60,643 nt of DNA from an uncultured Aquimarina sp. GTDB taxonomy: Bacteria > Bacteroidota > Bacteroidia > Flavobacteriales > Flavobacteriaceae. Positions 9,020 to 20,928 of the stretch are shown here, one piece after another. Both the position numbers and the translations under genes were made by a program. The first letter of the stretch is position 1. Every line of letters starts with the position of its first letter. The stretch lies in contig CANNCQ010000015.1 in the NCBI GenBank assembly GCA_947503135.1, positions 1 through 60,643 on the forward strand, read 5' to 3'. The notes below the pieces were generated by a model. The model was not told the DNA's origin. It did not search any database and was given only the letters and a program-made list of their open reading frames with translations.

Positions 9020-9805
9020 ATGTTTAGAAAGCGATTTTATTACCTTATCGAGCTACAATATTTGGGGTTTCGTTACCACGGTTGGCAAAAACAACCCCAA
9101 GTAAATACGGTACAACGAATGCTAGAGCGTACCATCGCTTACGTACTTCAACATAAAAACTTTAAAACACTTTCGGTAGGTAGGACCGACGCCATGGTAT
9201 CTGCAAGGCAAACCTATGTAGAGTTGTTTGTAGATGGAGAAGCGTTAAATTTAGAAGAATTTTTCCCGCTTTTTAACCTTAATCTCCCACCAGATATAAG
9301 AGGACTAAGTATTAAGGAAACGGACGAAAAATTCAATATTATTCAGCATCCCAAAGTGAAAGAATACCAATACTTATTTGCTGTAAAGGAAAAATTTCAT
9401 CCTTTTTGTGCTCCCTATATGGTAAACTTTCAAGAAGATTTAGATATTGAATTAATGAAAAAAGGAGCCCGTTTGTTTGAAGGGAAACATGATTTTTGGT
9501 CTTACGCGCACAGAGCTAACGAAAATACTCAAACGAAAGGGGAGATTTTACATTGTGAATTAAATAAAAATGAAATTTATAAGGCCAATTTTTTTCCCGA
9601 AACTAGTTATTTACTTACCGTAAAAGGGGTAGGGTTCAAACGAAATCAAATCCGTTTAATGATGGGGGCATTAATAGATTTAGGAAGGGGTAAAATTGAT
9701 TTATTATTTATTGAAAAAACACTACAACCTAAAGTAAATCGAATAAAGTTAGAACACATAGCCCAAGCATCGGGTTTGTTTTTAAATAACGTAACTTTTA
9801 AGTAA
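9020..9805 (+). CDS. truA: tRNA pseudouridine(38-40) synthase
   Basis: Cytoplasmic tRNA modification enzyme that converts uridines 38-40 of the anticodon arm to pseudouridine. It opens with the TruA pattern Y-x-G-F-R-Y-H-G-W-Q-x-Q and has the catalytic Asp in V-G-R-T-D-A, followed here by M-V-S-A rather than the common G-V-H-A. The K-G-V-G-F-K-R-N-Q-I-R-x-M stretch near the C-terminus is also typical. An upstream TTG at 9011 would add three residues; the ATG at 9020 is preferred. The length of 261 aa is normal. Confidence 0.9.
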   Translation: MFRKRFYYLIELQYLGFRYHGWQKQPQVNTVQRMLERTIAYVLQHKNFKTLSVGRTDAMVSARQTYVELFVDGEALNLEEFFPLFNLNLPPDIRGLSIKETDEKFNIIQHPKVKEYQYLFAVKEKFHPFCAPYMVNFQEDLDIELMKKGARLFEGKHDFWSYAHRANENTQTKGEILHCELNKNEIYKANFFPETSYLLTVKGVGFKRNQIRLMMGALIDLGRGKIDLLFIEKTLQPKVNRIKLEHIAQASGLFLNNVTFK

Positions 9806-9868
9806 GTTTAATTAGAAAGAAAGTACTGATCTAATTTTCGACTAGTAGTAACAGCCACATTCTATTAA

Positions 9869-10510
9869 ATGCATATGAAAGTAATAGCCACCAACATCGG
9901 AAAAAAACGAGAGCTAAACTACAAGGGTATGAAAATATCCACTGGTATATACAAGTATCCTTTAAAGGAGGGTATTTATTTAGAAGCTAATGATGTAAAA
10001 GGCGATGCAGTAGTCGATAGAGAAAGCCATGGTGGTATTGATAAAGCATGTTATTTGTATAGCTACGATGTGTATGATTATTGGAAAAAATTACACCCCA
10101 ATTTAAAATGGGATTTTGGAATGTTTGGCGAAAACCTAACTATTGCTGGTTTAGACGAAACAAAAATACATATAGGTGCTCAATATAAAATAGGAGAAGC
10201 GATTATTGAGGTATCACAACCCCGACAGCCTTGTATGAAGTTTGGTATTCGAATGGAAACACAAACTATTTTAAAACAATTTATTAATACTACTTATTCA
10301 GGAGTATACGTACGGGTATTGCAAAACGGACTTGTAAAAGCAGGTGATAGTTTAGAATTAATTAACGCACAACCCAATGCGCCTACTATAGCAGATGCTT
10401 TTTACTGCTTGTATCAACCAGAATTAAAGCGCTCGATGTTGGATAAACTATTTAACTGTAATGCGTTAGCTGAGAGTTGTAAAAGAGATATAAAAAGTAG
10501 GTTGGGTTAA
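9869..10510 (+). CDS. MOSC domain-containing protein (YiiM-like)
   Basis: MOSC domains are beta-barrels related to the C-terminus of molybdenum-cofactor sulfurases; YiiM-type members reduce N-hydroxylated compounds with Moco bound. Typical motifs are visible: D-R-E-S-H-G-G-I-D-K-A, G-M-F-G-E-N-L-T, and Q-P-R-Q-P-C with the conserved Cys that coordinates molybdenum. The 213-residue length fits YiiM. Two in-frame ATGs (9869 and 9875) are possible starts. No molybdopterin genes are nearby. It converges with the monooxygenase gene 14 bases away. Confidence 0.85.
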   Translation: MHMKVIATNIGKKRELNYKGMKISTGIYKYPLKEGIYLEANDVKGDAVVDRESHGGIDKACYLYSYDVYDYWKKLHPNLKWDFGMFGENLTIAGLDETKIHIGAQYKIGEAIIEVSQPRQPCMKFGIRMETQTILKQFINTTYSGVYVRVLQNGLVKAGDSLELINAQPNAPTIADAFYCLYQPELKRSMLDKLFNCNALAESCKRDIKSRLG

Positions 10511-10523
10511 AAAAACGTATATT

Positions 10524-11966
10524 TTATTTTCCCCTTGGTTTATTCTGTTTTTTAAGCACGGTGTCCGAATGTAATACCTCAACCGCTTTAGCAGAATCTT
10601 CAACTTTTACTGCACTGCGCTTAAGCATTTCATTCTCATAAGAGCTTAATACTTTAAGTTGTAATCCAGCTTCCCTCCAATGCGGAGTCGAAAGCGGGTT
10701 GCACCCATGGTAAATTTCTTTAGCTAATGAAAGCGCGTCTAACAAAGCTTGATTTGCCCCTTGCCCTTTAAAAGGACTCATAGGATGGGCAGCATCACCA
10801 ATTAATGTAATTTGGCTATTTCTTTTAAGTAAGTCTGGTGTAAGTAATTCTCTGTCATAAACAGGATAGCCTGAAATTTCGGAAGTAGCTGTAGCTTGTA
10901 AAATTTGAGGAATAGGATTGTGCCATTGGGCTCTGTTTAATACTTCTTCCTTTAAAGCTTTAGCACCTTGTTTACTAAGTTGTTTTGCTTTTATTTCAGA
11001 AATAGGAAAACTAAATTGCCACATAATCGATTTGGAGTTAAACGGCATCATATACATGCGATCGTGACCATTTGCAGTTTGAAAAACAGTAGCATTATCC
11101 AATAAATCACGAGTATCTGTTTGAATATGATCTAACGGGCAAATGCCCAAAATTACAATACACCCCAAATACCGTAAAGGGGTATTATTTTCGCCAACTA
11201 AAAGCGGTCTAACTTTACTGCGAATACCGTCTGCACCCACAACTAAATCGGCAGTAGTTTTTAGGGCTTTTCCATTTACATCAAAATGCAGAGTAACAGG
11301 CCCCTTACTATTTGTTTCGTAACTTTTTAGTTGGTGTCCCCATTTTATAGTGGACAAATCATGTAGTTGGTCTAATAATGCCTTTCGTAACGATTGTCGA
11401 GCAATATGGATATTGGTATTCTTAGTTTTTTTGCCTTTATCAGATGACAGCCATTTACGCATTCCCCATTCGCCAATAACCGTACCATCAGTTTGGTGTA
11501 CCAAATGCCTGTTGGAAATCACACCTTCTTGTAAATTAAAAATACCAAAACCTTTTATTGCTTTACTTGCTTGTTGTAAAGTAAGTCCGTAACCTTGGGA
11601 GCGATCATTAAAGCTGAGGTCGCGCTCGTAAAGCGTAAAGGGAATATTACGATGCAGACAAGCTACAGCTAATGCCATGCCACCAATACCGCCGCCAATA
11701 ATAGCAATTTTAGGGTAATTAGTACTATCAGGTTTGGGAGCAGTAGTCGTTTTGATTAATCCAGAACTTAAGCAATTACTACAAGCGATTAAGTGCCCTC
11801 TAGGTCGGGTAGGAGCAATGCCTTTTTCTTCAGACTTTTCAAATTCGATCAACTCTTTTTGATATTGAAGCTTTGCTTTTTTACGCAAACGCTGCCTTGT
11901 TTTACCCCTTCCTTTACAGTCGGGACAAATAGTCCAATGCGTAGGTATTTGTGGAGTGTTGCTCAA
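10524..11966 (-). CDS. FAD-dependent monooxygenase with N-terminal DnaJ-like zinc ribbon
   Basis: Flavoprotein hydroxylase of the PHBH/UbiH fold. The FAD-binding motifs are intact: G-G-G-I-G-G at 91-96 with the ribose-binding Glu114, G-A-D-G-I-R-S at about 244, and G-D-A-A-H-P at 390-395. Before it lies a 70-residue module with C-P-D-C-K-G-R-G (Cys14, Cys17) and C-S-N-C-x-x-S-G (Cys62, Cys65), separated by a basic helix; this is a zinc-ribbon pattern like those of DnaJ. The substrate is unknown. It is the last gene of a unit with bshC, whose start codon lies upstream in the same direction with only 11 bases between the two genes. A link to thiol metabolism is inference from position only. Confidence 0.85.
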   Translation of the reverse strand: MSNTPQIPTHWTICPDCKGRGKTRQRLRKKAKLQYQKELIEFEKSEEKGIAPTRPRGHLIACSNCLSSGLIKTTTAPKPDSTNYPKIAIIGGGIGGMALAVACLHRNIPFTLYERDLSFNDRSQGYGLTLQQASKAIKGFGIFNLQEGVISNRHLVHQTDGTVIGEWGMRKWLSSDKGKKTKNTNIHIARQSLRKALLDQLHDLSTIKWGHQLKSYETNSKGPVTLHFDVNGKALKTTADLVVGADGIRSKVRPLLVGENNTPLRYLGCIVILGICPLDHIQTDTRDLLDNATVFQTANGHDRMYMMPFNSKSIMWQFSFPISEIKAKQLSKQGAKALKEEVLNRAQWHNPIPQILQATATSEISGYPVYDRELLTPDLLKRNSQITLIGDAAHPMSPFKGQGANQALLDALSLAKEIYHGCNPLSTPHWREAGLQLKVLSSYENEMLKRSAVKVEDSAKAVEVLHSDTVLKKQNKPRGK

Positions 11967-11977
11967 CCTTAGCGGGT

Positions 11978-13594
11978 TTATTTAAAAGTAATAATTTTAA
12001 ATTCGCCTTCAAATGGGTCAAGCTCCTCTTTTAATGTATGAATTAATTCGTCACCGTATTCCAAATAAAATTCTGAAAAATTAAGTTTACGTTCCTGCAA
12101 ACTTTGCATAGGGAATAGGTTATTATGCACTTCAGTTAAACGATTTACATGATCGCTCAACTTTATACGCTGGGCTTTAAGTAACCGTTTTTCTAACTGA
12201 TCTAAACCTTTTAACTGCTTAACTTCTTGAGCATTTACAGCGTTTAAAAAAGTGATGTCCGTTTGTTTGGCTATTTCTTTAAGGTCTATGAATTGATTTT
12301 TAAGATGCTTTTTTTGTTCAGAAAAGTCAATTTTAATATCTGAAATCTGTCGTACTTTATAATTGATAAGTGACGAAGATTTCATGAAAAGTTCTTGAGG
12401 AGTGACATTCAATTTATCTAGTTTTTCCACTTGTTTTTTTGAGATTAACAAGGCTGAATTTCTCAACAAAAGCATAGGGAAAGGAATAGAAAAACTTTTG
12501 AAAGTTTCTTTTAACTGAAACCAATAAGCCAATTCACCACCGCCACCTATATAACAAAGGTTTGGTAAAATAACCTCTTGATACACGGGGCGTAAAATTA
12601 CATTGGGGCTAAATTGTTCCGGAAATTGGGTGTACGTTTCTTTTATAGCTTCAAATGAATCCCATTTAATATCGTGGTCAACCACTTTAAAACCGTTGCC
12701 ATTTTCCTCAATTCGAGCTCTAACACCATCCTTACCGTAAAACAAGTTGATTTCTCTTGGAGTAACTTGGGCGCTAAAATTTAGCGTATTCAGTTTTTCG
12801 GTAGTATGAGTTACGTGTTTAAAAGCGCTTTTCGATTTTAATTCTTGCTCAATAACAGGAATAAAAAGTTGCTTAAGTGCACGGTCATTACCATCAACAA
12901 TAACAAGCCCATAGGTGTTGAATAATTCATTTACTATATACCTTGTAGCATCAGTAAGATTGCGGTGCTCTAAATAACCTTTTCTAAACAATTCTTTTAG
13001 GTAATTTGCACGATTTCCAATACCTAATTCATTTTCAAAAACAGTAAAAACAGCCTCTAAACCTTCGTTGGTATATTCACCAACATAACCGTTGTTATTT
13101 TGTAATCCTTTTTCGTTATTCCAAGCTATTTTTTTTCCGTTTAACTGAAAATGATTGATTTCTAAAAAATCATGATCTTCGGTAGCCATCCAATAAATAG
13201 GAACAAAATTATGCTTAGGGTATTTTTGTTTCGCTTTTTCAGTAAAATTTATAGTTGATATAATTTTATACAAAAAGTACAATGGTCCTGTAAATAAATT
13301 AAGTTGGTGGCCAGTAGTAATTGTAAATGTATTTTCTTGGGCTAGGGCTTTTATGTTTTTAAGTGTAGCGTTACTTGTAGGGGTATTTTTGTATTGGCTA
13401 CTTAATGCTTCAGAAAGCACTTTTCTGTTTTTAATAGAAAAAGAAGCTTGCTTCTCAATAATTTGTGCTTCTAGGTTTTGAAGCGTAGGAAATCGATTGT
13501 AAAAGGGATGTAAATCTTTGTTTTCTTCTAAATAATCACAAATTAATTTGGAAAAATATCCGGTGTCTTTAAAGGAAATACAGTCTACGGGCAT
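11978..13594 (-). CDS. bshC: Bacillithiol biosynthesis cysteine-adding enzyme
   Basis: Adds cysteine to glucosaminyl-malate, the last step of bacillithiol synthesis, in the cytoplasm. The sequence follows the BshC family: a start with F-K-D-T-G-Y-F-S, T-I-T-T-G-H-Q-L-N-L-F-T-G-P, Y-W-M-A-T-E-D-H-D-F, Y-I-G-G-G-G-E-L-A-Y-W-F-Q-L, and a long coiled-coil C-terminal part. The 538 aa length is normal. Together with other Bacteroidota this implies bacillithiol as the low-molecular-weight thiol. It is flanked in the same direction by ligA (45 bases upstream) and the monooxygenase. Confidence 0.93.
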   Translation of the reverse strand: MPVDCISFKDTGYFSKLICDYLEENKDLHPFYNRFPTLQNLEAQIIEKQASFSIKNRKVLSEALSSQYKNTPTSNATLKNIKALAQENTFTITTGHQLNLFTGPLYFLYKIISTINFTEKAKQKYPKHNFVPIYWMATEDHDFLEINHFQLNGKKIAWNNEKGLQNNNGYVGEYTNEGLEAVFTVFENELGIGNRANYLKELFRKGYLEHRNLTDATRYIVNELFNTYGLVIVDGNDRALKQLFIPVIEQELKSKSAFKHVTHTTEKLNTLNFSAQVTPREINLFYGKDGVRARIEENGNGFKVVDHDIKWDSFEAIKETYTQFPEQFSPNVILRPVYQEVILPNLCYIGGGGELAYWFQLKETFKSFSIPFPMLLLRNSALLISKKQVEKLDKLNVTPQELFMKSSSLINYKVRQISDIKIDFSEQKKHLKNQFIDLKEIAKQTDITFLNAVNAQEVKQLKGLDQLEKRLLKAQRIKLSDHVNRLTEVHNNLFPMQSLQERKLNFSEFYLEYGDELIHTLKEELDPFEGEFKIITFK

Positions 13595-13639
13595 ATATAA
13601 TTGCTTTTGATTGGCTAAGTCTACTTTGTATAATTGAAA

Positions 13640-15643
<2,004 letters not shown>

Positions 15644-15741
15644 TTAGTAACGTAAAGTTTAAATTTACTCACAATGATTGAGAGTTGAGGACTATTTTGG
15701 GATATGAATTAACATATTTATTAACGGTGTGCTTTTTAGTC

Positions 15742-16497
15742 CTATAAATACCTAGAAGTCCACACCGCAATAATACTACCAGCATATAAAGAGTCCCGTT
15801 TATTACTTAATAAATGATCGGCATTATCTAAAGTGACAAAGCTTTTAGGATGCCACGAATATTCATATATCAGAGCTGCGTTTTCAATGCCAACGGTAGC
15901 ATCCTGAGGCGAATGCATAACTAAAATCGGAATTCTAGTTTCTGCAAGTGTTTCTTTCATGTTTTTTTCATTAATATCATCTAAAAACTGTTTTTTTATG
16001 CTAAAAGGTCTTCCTCCGATATTTAATAGCGCTTTGCCTTTTTTATGAATTTCTTCAATACTCGATTCAAATAAATGAGTTACGTGTTTTGGGCTTGAAG
16101 GAGCTCCAATAGTTACCATAGATTTGATAGAGTTAATTTTTTTAGCGGCAAAAACAACAGCTGCACCTCCTAAGGAATGACCAATTAAAATACTTGGGGC
16201 TTTGTGGTTTTTGGTTAAATAATTGGCGGCAGTAATAATATCACTTACGTTAGAAGAAAAATTAGTGTCTTCAAAGGTACCCTCACTCTCTCCCAAGCCT
16301 GTAAAATCGAATCGTAATACAGCAATACCACTAGTATTTAAAGCCCTACTAATGTTGCGTACTGCAGTTAGGTTTTTGTTACAAGTAAAACAGTGAGCAA
16401 ATAATGCAAAGGCTTTAATTTCGGTGTCAGGAAAATCAATTTTAGCGACAAGCTCGTGATTACTGTCGTTGTTAAATGTTACGGTCTTACTTTTCAT
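15742..16497 (-). CDS. Alpha/beta hydrolase, stand-alone form of the hydrolase half of hydrolase/OsmC proteins
   Basis: Serine hydrolase fold with nucleophile elbow G-H-S-L-G-G (about residue 106), an oxyanion region A-H-C-F-T-C, and probable acid/histidine partners in H-S-P-Q-D-A and D-N-A-D-H-L-L. The sequence resembles the N-terminal half of the two-domain alpha/beta hydrolase-OsmC proteins, but stops after the hydrolase. There is no OsmC gene next to it. The substrate is unknown. It is a single gene with about 115 bases on either side. Confidence 0.8.
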   Translation of the reverse strand: MKSKTVTFNNDSNHELVAKIDFPDTEIKAFALFAHCFTCNKNLTAVRNISRALNTSGIAVLRFDFTGLGESEGTFEDTNFSSNVSDIITAANYLTKNHKAPSILIGHSLGGAAVVFAAKKINSIKSMVTIGAPSSPKHVTHLFESSIEEIHKKGKALLNIGGRPFSIKKQFLDDINEKNMKETLAETRIPILVMHSPQDATVGIENAALIYEYSWHPKSFVTLDNADHLLSNKRDSLYAGSIIAVWTSRYL

Positions 16498-16612
16498 AAA
16501 TTAGAGATATTAATATACAAACTAAAAAAAATATAGGTTTGTATAGCTCCTTGTTAGTAGGGTGTTTTGTAGTAATATTACAAATTAACAGGGTAAAATA
16601 AAGTTTATTTGT

Positions 16613-16804
16613 TTAGGGTTTGGATACCAGTTTTTTTAAGCCATCTATGGAAAGAAATTTAGTATAAACGCCTCCTTTTATATTATTTACATCAAATTCA
16701 ATAACAAAAGCTTTTGGATCAATAGTTTCAATTAAATTGTAAGTACGTCTAATATCAATTCGATTGATTACAGTGTGGATTATTTCTGATGAAAGCTGTT
16801 TCAT
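16613..16804 (-). CDS. Small ORF resembling the DUF2179 end of YitT membrane proteins; gene or remnant
   Basis: Sixty-three residues with the pattern T-V-I-N-R-x-x-I-R ... I-D-P-K-A-F-V-I-E-F-D-V, which recalls the C-terminal cytoplasmic DUF2179 domain of YitT-family membrane proteins (I-D-P-x-A-F-I/V). No membrane segments precede it: the frame is closed by a TGA nine bases before the ATG. It may be a free-standing regulatory domain or the leftover of a deleted YitT gene. The family match is from memory and moderate. Confidence 0.5.
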   Translation of the reverse strand: MKQLSSEIIHTVINRIDIRRTYNLIETIDPKAFVIEFDVNNIKGGVYTKFLSIDGLKKLVSKP

Positions 16805-16951
16805 GGAATAAAGTCAATGCTCACAAGAATTTTAATTTAATGTTTATATAACTTAACTGTATTAATATACTATTTGGAATAGGGTGTCATAATTAATGAG
16901 AAAGAGGTGCTGTAAGGTAGATTTTAAAGAAAGGTATAAGCTTTAGATCAA

Positions 16952-17692
16952 TTAAAATTCCAATTTCTTTTTACGTAGCTCAAAGTTTTGGCCCAAGTAA
17001 ACTTTACGAACCATTTCATCTGCAGCTAATTCTTCGGGAACCCCCGATTTAAGAATCCCACCTTCAAACATTAAATACGTTTTGTCGGTAATAGCTAAAG
17101 TTTCTTGTACGTTGTGATCGGTTATTAATATACCAATATTTTTATTTTTTAGTTGCGCTACAATGCGCTGAATATCTTCAACTGCTACGGGGTCTACACC
17201 TGCAAAAGGTTCATCTAATAATATAAAGTTAGGACTAGTGGCTAAAGCTCGTGCAATTTCCGTACGCCTGCGTTCGCCACCACTCAAAAGATCACCTCGG
17301 TTTTTACGAATGTGTCCTAAGCTAAACTCTTGAATTAACTCCTCCATTTTATGAAGCTGTTCTTTTTTGGAAAGTTTAGTCAATTGTAATACACTTAAAA
17401 TATTATCTTCAATAGTTAATTTTCTGAATACAGAAGCTTCCTGTGCCAAGTAACCAATACCATTTTGAGCACGTTTGTACATTGGGTAATCGGTAATGTT
17501 GGTGTTGTCTAAATAGATATTACCGCCATTAGGTTTTACAAAACCTACAATCATATAAAAAGAAGTAGTTTTACCTGCTCCGTTAGGACCCAGTAAACCA
17601 ACAATTTCCCCTTGACTAACTTCTAAAGAAATTCCTTTTACTACTTTTCGTCCATTATAGGACTTCATTAAGTTTTCAGCACGTAATTTCAT
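16952..17692 (-). CDS. lptB: LPS export ABC transporter ATP-binding protein
   Basis: ATPase that powers lipopolysaccharide extraction from the inner membrane with LptFG. Walker A is G-P-N-G-A-G-K-T-T (about 34-42), the signature is [15 protein letters not shown], and Walker B is [13 protein letters not shown]; the E-R-R-R-T-E and P-F-A-G-V-D-P wording is specific for LptB. The length of 246 aa is normal. tatC lies immediately upstream, 20 bases away, in the same direction; this pair is common in Flavobacteriia. Confidence 0.95.
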   Translation of the reverse strand: MKLRAENLMKSYNGRKVVKGISLEVSQGEIVGLLGPNGAGKTTSFYMIVGFVKPNGGNIYLDNTNITDYPMYKRAQNGIGYLAQEASVFRKLTIEDNILSVLQLTKLSKKEQLHKMEELIQEFSLGHIRKNRGDLLSGGERRRTEIARALATSPNFILLDEPFAGVDPVAVEDIQRIVAQLKNKNIGILITDHNVQETLAITDKTYLMFEGGILKSGVPEELAADEMVRKVYLGQNFELRKKKLEF

Positions 17693-17712
17693 ATTACTTC
17701 TTTATTGTAAAG

Positions 17713-18534
17713 TTACTTTAATTTTGCTTCTTTTCGAATAACTGCTTTTGAAATTACAATACTAATTTCGTATAAAATTAATACAGGTATGGTAACTATA
17801 ATTTGACTCGCAATATCTGGAGGTGTAATGACGGCAGCAATAATTAACACACCGACTAAAGCAAATTTGCGATAGGTTTTTAAAATTTGAGGAGTAACCA
17901 CACCTACTTTAGTTAAAAAGAAAATAATAATGGGTAACTCAAAAATAAAGCCACTAGCAAGTACCGATGAACGTATTAAGGCGGTGTAGCTTGCTAAATC
18001 AAATTCGTTTAAAACTTCAGCACTAACAGTATAGCTTCCTAGGAAATTGATAGACAAAGGAGCGATCACATAATAACCAAAAAGAACTCCTAAGAAAAAC
18101 AAAAAGGAAGAAACAAAAATAAATCCCTTAGCTGTTTTTTGCTCGTTCTCGTGCATTGCTGGCTTTATAAATCTCCAAAACTCATAAATAACGTAGGGAA
18201 AAGAAATAATAAAACCAGCAGTTATTGCGGTCCATATATGGGCCGAAAACTGACCAGCCATAGTTCTACTTTGTATGATAAAAGGAAGTTTTTCAAAACA
18301 GAAACCTTCTTCCATACCCAACGAGTTGGATAGTTTACAAAGCATTCTGTAGGTAAAGAAGTCTACTTTTTTAGGACCGAACAAAATGGTGTCAAAAATG
18401 AATTTTTTACTAATAAAAGCAACAAAGCCAGCAACAATAATTGCTAAGGTAGCTCTAATTAAATGCCAACGTAATGCTTCTAAATGACTTAAAAAAGACA
18501 TATTGTTGTCAGAACCTGATGAAGCTGTATTCAT
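17713..18534 (-). CDS. tatC: Twin-arginine translocase subunit TatC
   Basis: Inner-membrane core of the Tat pathway, which binds twin-arginine signal peptides and exports folded proteins. The start M-S-F-L-S-H-L-E-A-L-R-W-H-L-I-R matches the family's F-x-x-H-L-x-E-L-R-x-R pattern, and six membrane segments follow, with the conserved Y-E-x-W-R-F-I-x-P-A-L/M region. I chose the ATG at 18534; a longer frame from 18600 adds 22 residues that do not belong to the family. tatA is not in the window. Confidence 0.93.
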   Translation of the reverse strand: MNTASSGSDNNMSFLSHLEALRWHLIRATLAIIVAGFVAFISKKFIFDTILFGPKKVDFFTYRMLCKLSNSLGMEEGFCFEKLPFIIQSRTMAGQFSAHIWTAITAGFIISFPYVIYEFWRFIKPAMHENEQKTAKGFIFVSSFLFFLGVLFGYYVIAPLSINFLGSYTVSAEVLNEFDLASYTALIRSSVLASGFIFELPIIIFFLTKVGVVTPQILKTYRKFALVGVLIIAAVITPPDIASQIIVTIPVLILYEISIVISKAVIRKEAKLK

Positions 18535-18741
18535 ATATTTATTTAATTGAAGCGCTATTGTATAATTTCTGTAAAAATAAACATAAAGTAATTTTAACAA
18601 TACAATAAAATCATCAAATCTTTAAAGAATGTGTTTTTATGTAATTCGATATAAACTTGTAAAAATTAATTTAACATTAACATAATTATTTGCTATCTTG
18701 TTTTAAGAATTTAGCGTAGATACTAACTTATATACTGCATA

Positions 18742-20928
18742 GTGGATAAAAACGAACTACAACAACAGCTTAAAAAATATTTTGGATTTAGCCAGTTTAG
18801 AGGCTTGCAGGAGCAAGTTATAAAAGAGGTGCTTCAAAAAAAAGACACCTTTGTTATAATGCCTACAGGTGGTGGTAAATCTTTATGTTACCAATTGCCA
18901 GCTTTAATGTCTGAAGGTACAGCTATTGTGGTTTCGCCATTAATAGCTTTGATGAAAAATCAAGTAGATGCTATTCGAAGTATTTCCTCGGAACAAGGGA
19001 TTGCCCATGTATTAAATTCATCATTAAATAAGTCGGAAATAGCTCAGGTAAAAGCCGATATTGAAGCCGGAATTACCAAGCTGTTATATGTAGCTCCGGA
19101 GTCTTTAGTGAAAGAAGAATACGCTAATTTTTTAAAAACACAAACCATATCCTTTCTTGCTGTTGATGAAGCACATTGTATTAGCGAATGGGGGCATGAT
19201 TTTAGGCCCGAGTACAGAAACCTTAGAAAAATAATAGGCACTATTGGCAGTGATATTCCAATTATAGGACTTACAGCTACAGCAACACCAAAGGTACAAG
19301 AAGATATTCTTAAAAATTTAGGGATTTCAGGGGCAAATACTTTTAAAGCTTCATTTAACCGTCCTAATTTGTATTATGAAGTACGTCCTAAAACAGCTAA
19401 TGTTGAAATGGATATTATTCGTTTTATAAAACAAAACGAAGGAAAAAGTGGTATTGTGTATTGCTTGAGTAGAAAAAGAGTAGAAGAGTTAGCACAAGCC
19501 TTACAAGTTAATGGAATAAAAGCTGTGCCATATCATGCAGGTTTAGATGCTAAATCAAGAGCTAATCATCAAGATATGTTTTTGATGGAAGATATTGATG
19601 TAGTAGTAGCAACGATTGCTTTTGGTATGGGTATCGATAAGCCAGATGTACGTTTTGTAATACATCATGATATTCCAAAAAGTATAGAAAGTTACTACCA
19701 AGAAACGGGTAGAGCAGGGCGCGATGGAGGTGAAGGGCACTGTTTAGCTTACTATGCTTATAAAGATATAGAAAAACTTGAAAAATTTATGAGCGGTAAA
19801 CCTGTTGCAGAACAGGAAATAGGAATGGCTTTGTTGCACGAAGTTGTTGCGTTTGCCGAAACTTCCATTTCAAGAAGAAAATTTATACTTCATTATTTCG
19901 GAGAGGAGTTTGATGAATCTACGGGTGAAGGTGGGGATATGGACGATAATGTACGTAATCCTAAAAGTAAAGTAGAATCAAAAGTTGAGGTTTCTCAATT
20001 ATTATTAGTAGTACAGAAAACGGATGATATTTATAAATCTAAAGAAATTGTAAATGTGTTGGTAGGTAATGAAAATGCACTCATTATATCTCATAAAACT
20101 CATTTGCAACCTTTTTTTGGAATTGGAAAAACTCATGACTCTAAATATTGGATGGCGCTAATTCGCCAAGTAATTGTTTCGGGGTATTTGCGTAAGGATA
20201 TAGAAACTTACGGAGTACTTAAAATTACGGAATCAGGAAAAGATTTTCTGAAAACTCCTAAAAGTTATATGATGACAGAAGATCATAGCTTTGATGAAAG
20301 CAATAGCCCTGCAGTTGTAAAATCAGGAGGAGCAAGTACAGATGAAACTCTTTTAAAATTATTGAGGGACCTTCGTAAAAAAGTGGGTAAAAAATTATCG
20401 GTACCTCCTTTTGTAGTATTTCAAGACCCTTCTTTAGAAGATATGACATTGAAGTATCCTATTTCAATTCAAGAATTATCGAATGTACATGGAGTAGGCG
20501 AAGGGAAAGCGAAAAAATACGGTAAAGATTTTGTTGCTCTAATAGAGAAATATGTTACAGAAAACGACATTACAAGACCCGATGATTTCGTAGTAAAATC
20601 CACAGGGGCAAATAGCGCTATTAAACTTTATATTATCCAAAGTATAGATCGTAAACTTCCCTTAACTGATATTGCGGAAGCTAAGGGAAAAACAATGGAT
20701 GATTTTATTTCCGAAATGGAGGCAATTGTTTACAGCGGTACGAAATTGAATATAGGCTATTGGATAGACGATCACTTGGATGAAGATCAGCAAGAAGAAA
20801 TACACGAGTACTTTTTAGAATCCGAAACCGACGATATACAAGCTGCAATGGAAGAGTTTGATGGTGATTACGAAGATGAGGAATTGCGCTTGTACCGTAT
20901 TAAATTTATTTCGGAAGTAGCTAATTAA
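18742..20928 (+). CDS. recQ: ATP-dependent DNA helicase RecQ, zinc cysteines absent
   Basis: 3'-5' DNA helicase in recombination and fork repair. Walker A is M-P-T-G-G-G-K-S-L, Walker [17 protein letters not shown], and motif [12 protein letters not shown]; an RQC winged helix and a C-terminal HRDC-like region follow. The four zinc-binding cysteines of E. coli RecQ are missing: Ser377 stands where the first is expected, and G-G-D-M-D-D-N (397-403) replaces the C-x-x-C-x-x-C segment. The 728 aa length is long because of a C-terminal extension with an acidic tail. The start is GTG at 18742; no in-frame ATG gives the family N-terminus. Confidence 0.93.
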   Translation: MDKNELQQQLKKYFGFSQFRGLQEQVIKEVLQKKDTFVIMPTGGGKSLCYQLPALMSEGTAIVVSPLIALMKNQVDAIRSISSEQGIAHVLNSSLNKSEIAQVKADIEAGITKLLYVAPESLVKEEYANFLKTQTISFLAVDEAHCISEWGHDFRPEYRNLRKIIGTIGSDIPIIGLTATATPKVQEDILKNLGISGANTFKASFNRPNLYYEVRPKTANVEMDIIRFIKQNEGKSGIVYCLSRKRVEELAQALQVNGIKAVPYHAGLDAKSRANHQDMFLMEDIDVVVATIAFGMGIDKPDVRFVIHHDIPKSIESYYQETGRAGRDGGEGHCLAYYAYKDIEKLEKFMSGKPVAEQEIGMALLHEVVAFAETSISRRKFILHYFGEEFDESTGEGGDMDDNVRNPKSKVESKVEVSQLLLVVQKTDDIYKSKEIVNVLVGNENALIISHKTHLQPFFGIGKTHDSKYWMALIRQVIVSGYLRKDIETYGVLKITESGKDFLKTPKSYMMTEDHSFDESNSPAVVKSGGASTDETLLKLLRDLRKKVGKKLSVPPFVVFQDPSLEDMTLKYPISIQELSNVHGVGEGKAKKYGKDFVALIEKYVTENDITRPDDFVVKSTGANSAIKLYIIQSIDRKLPLTDIAEAKGKTMDDFISEMEAIVYSGTKLNIGYWIDDHLDEDQQEEIHEYFLESETDDIQAAMEEFDGDYEDEELRLYRIKFISEVAN

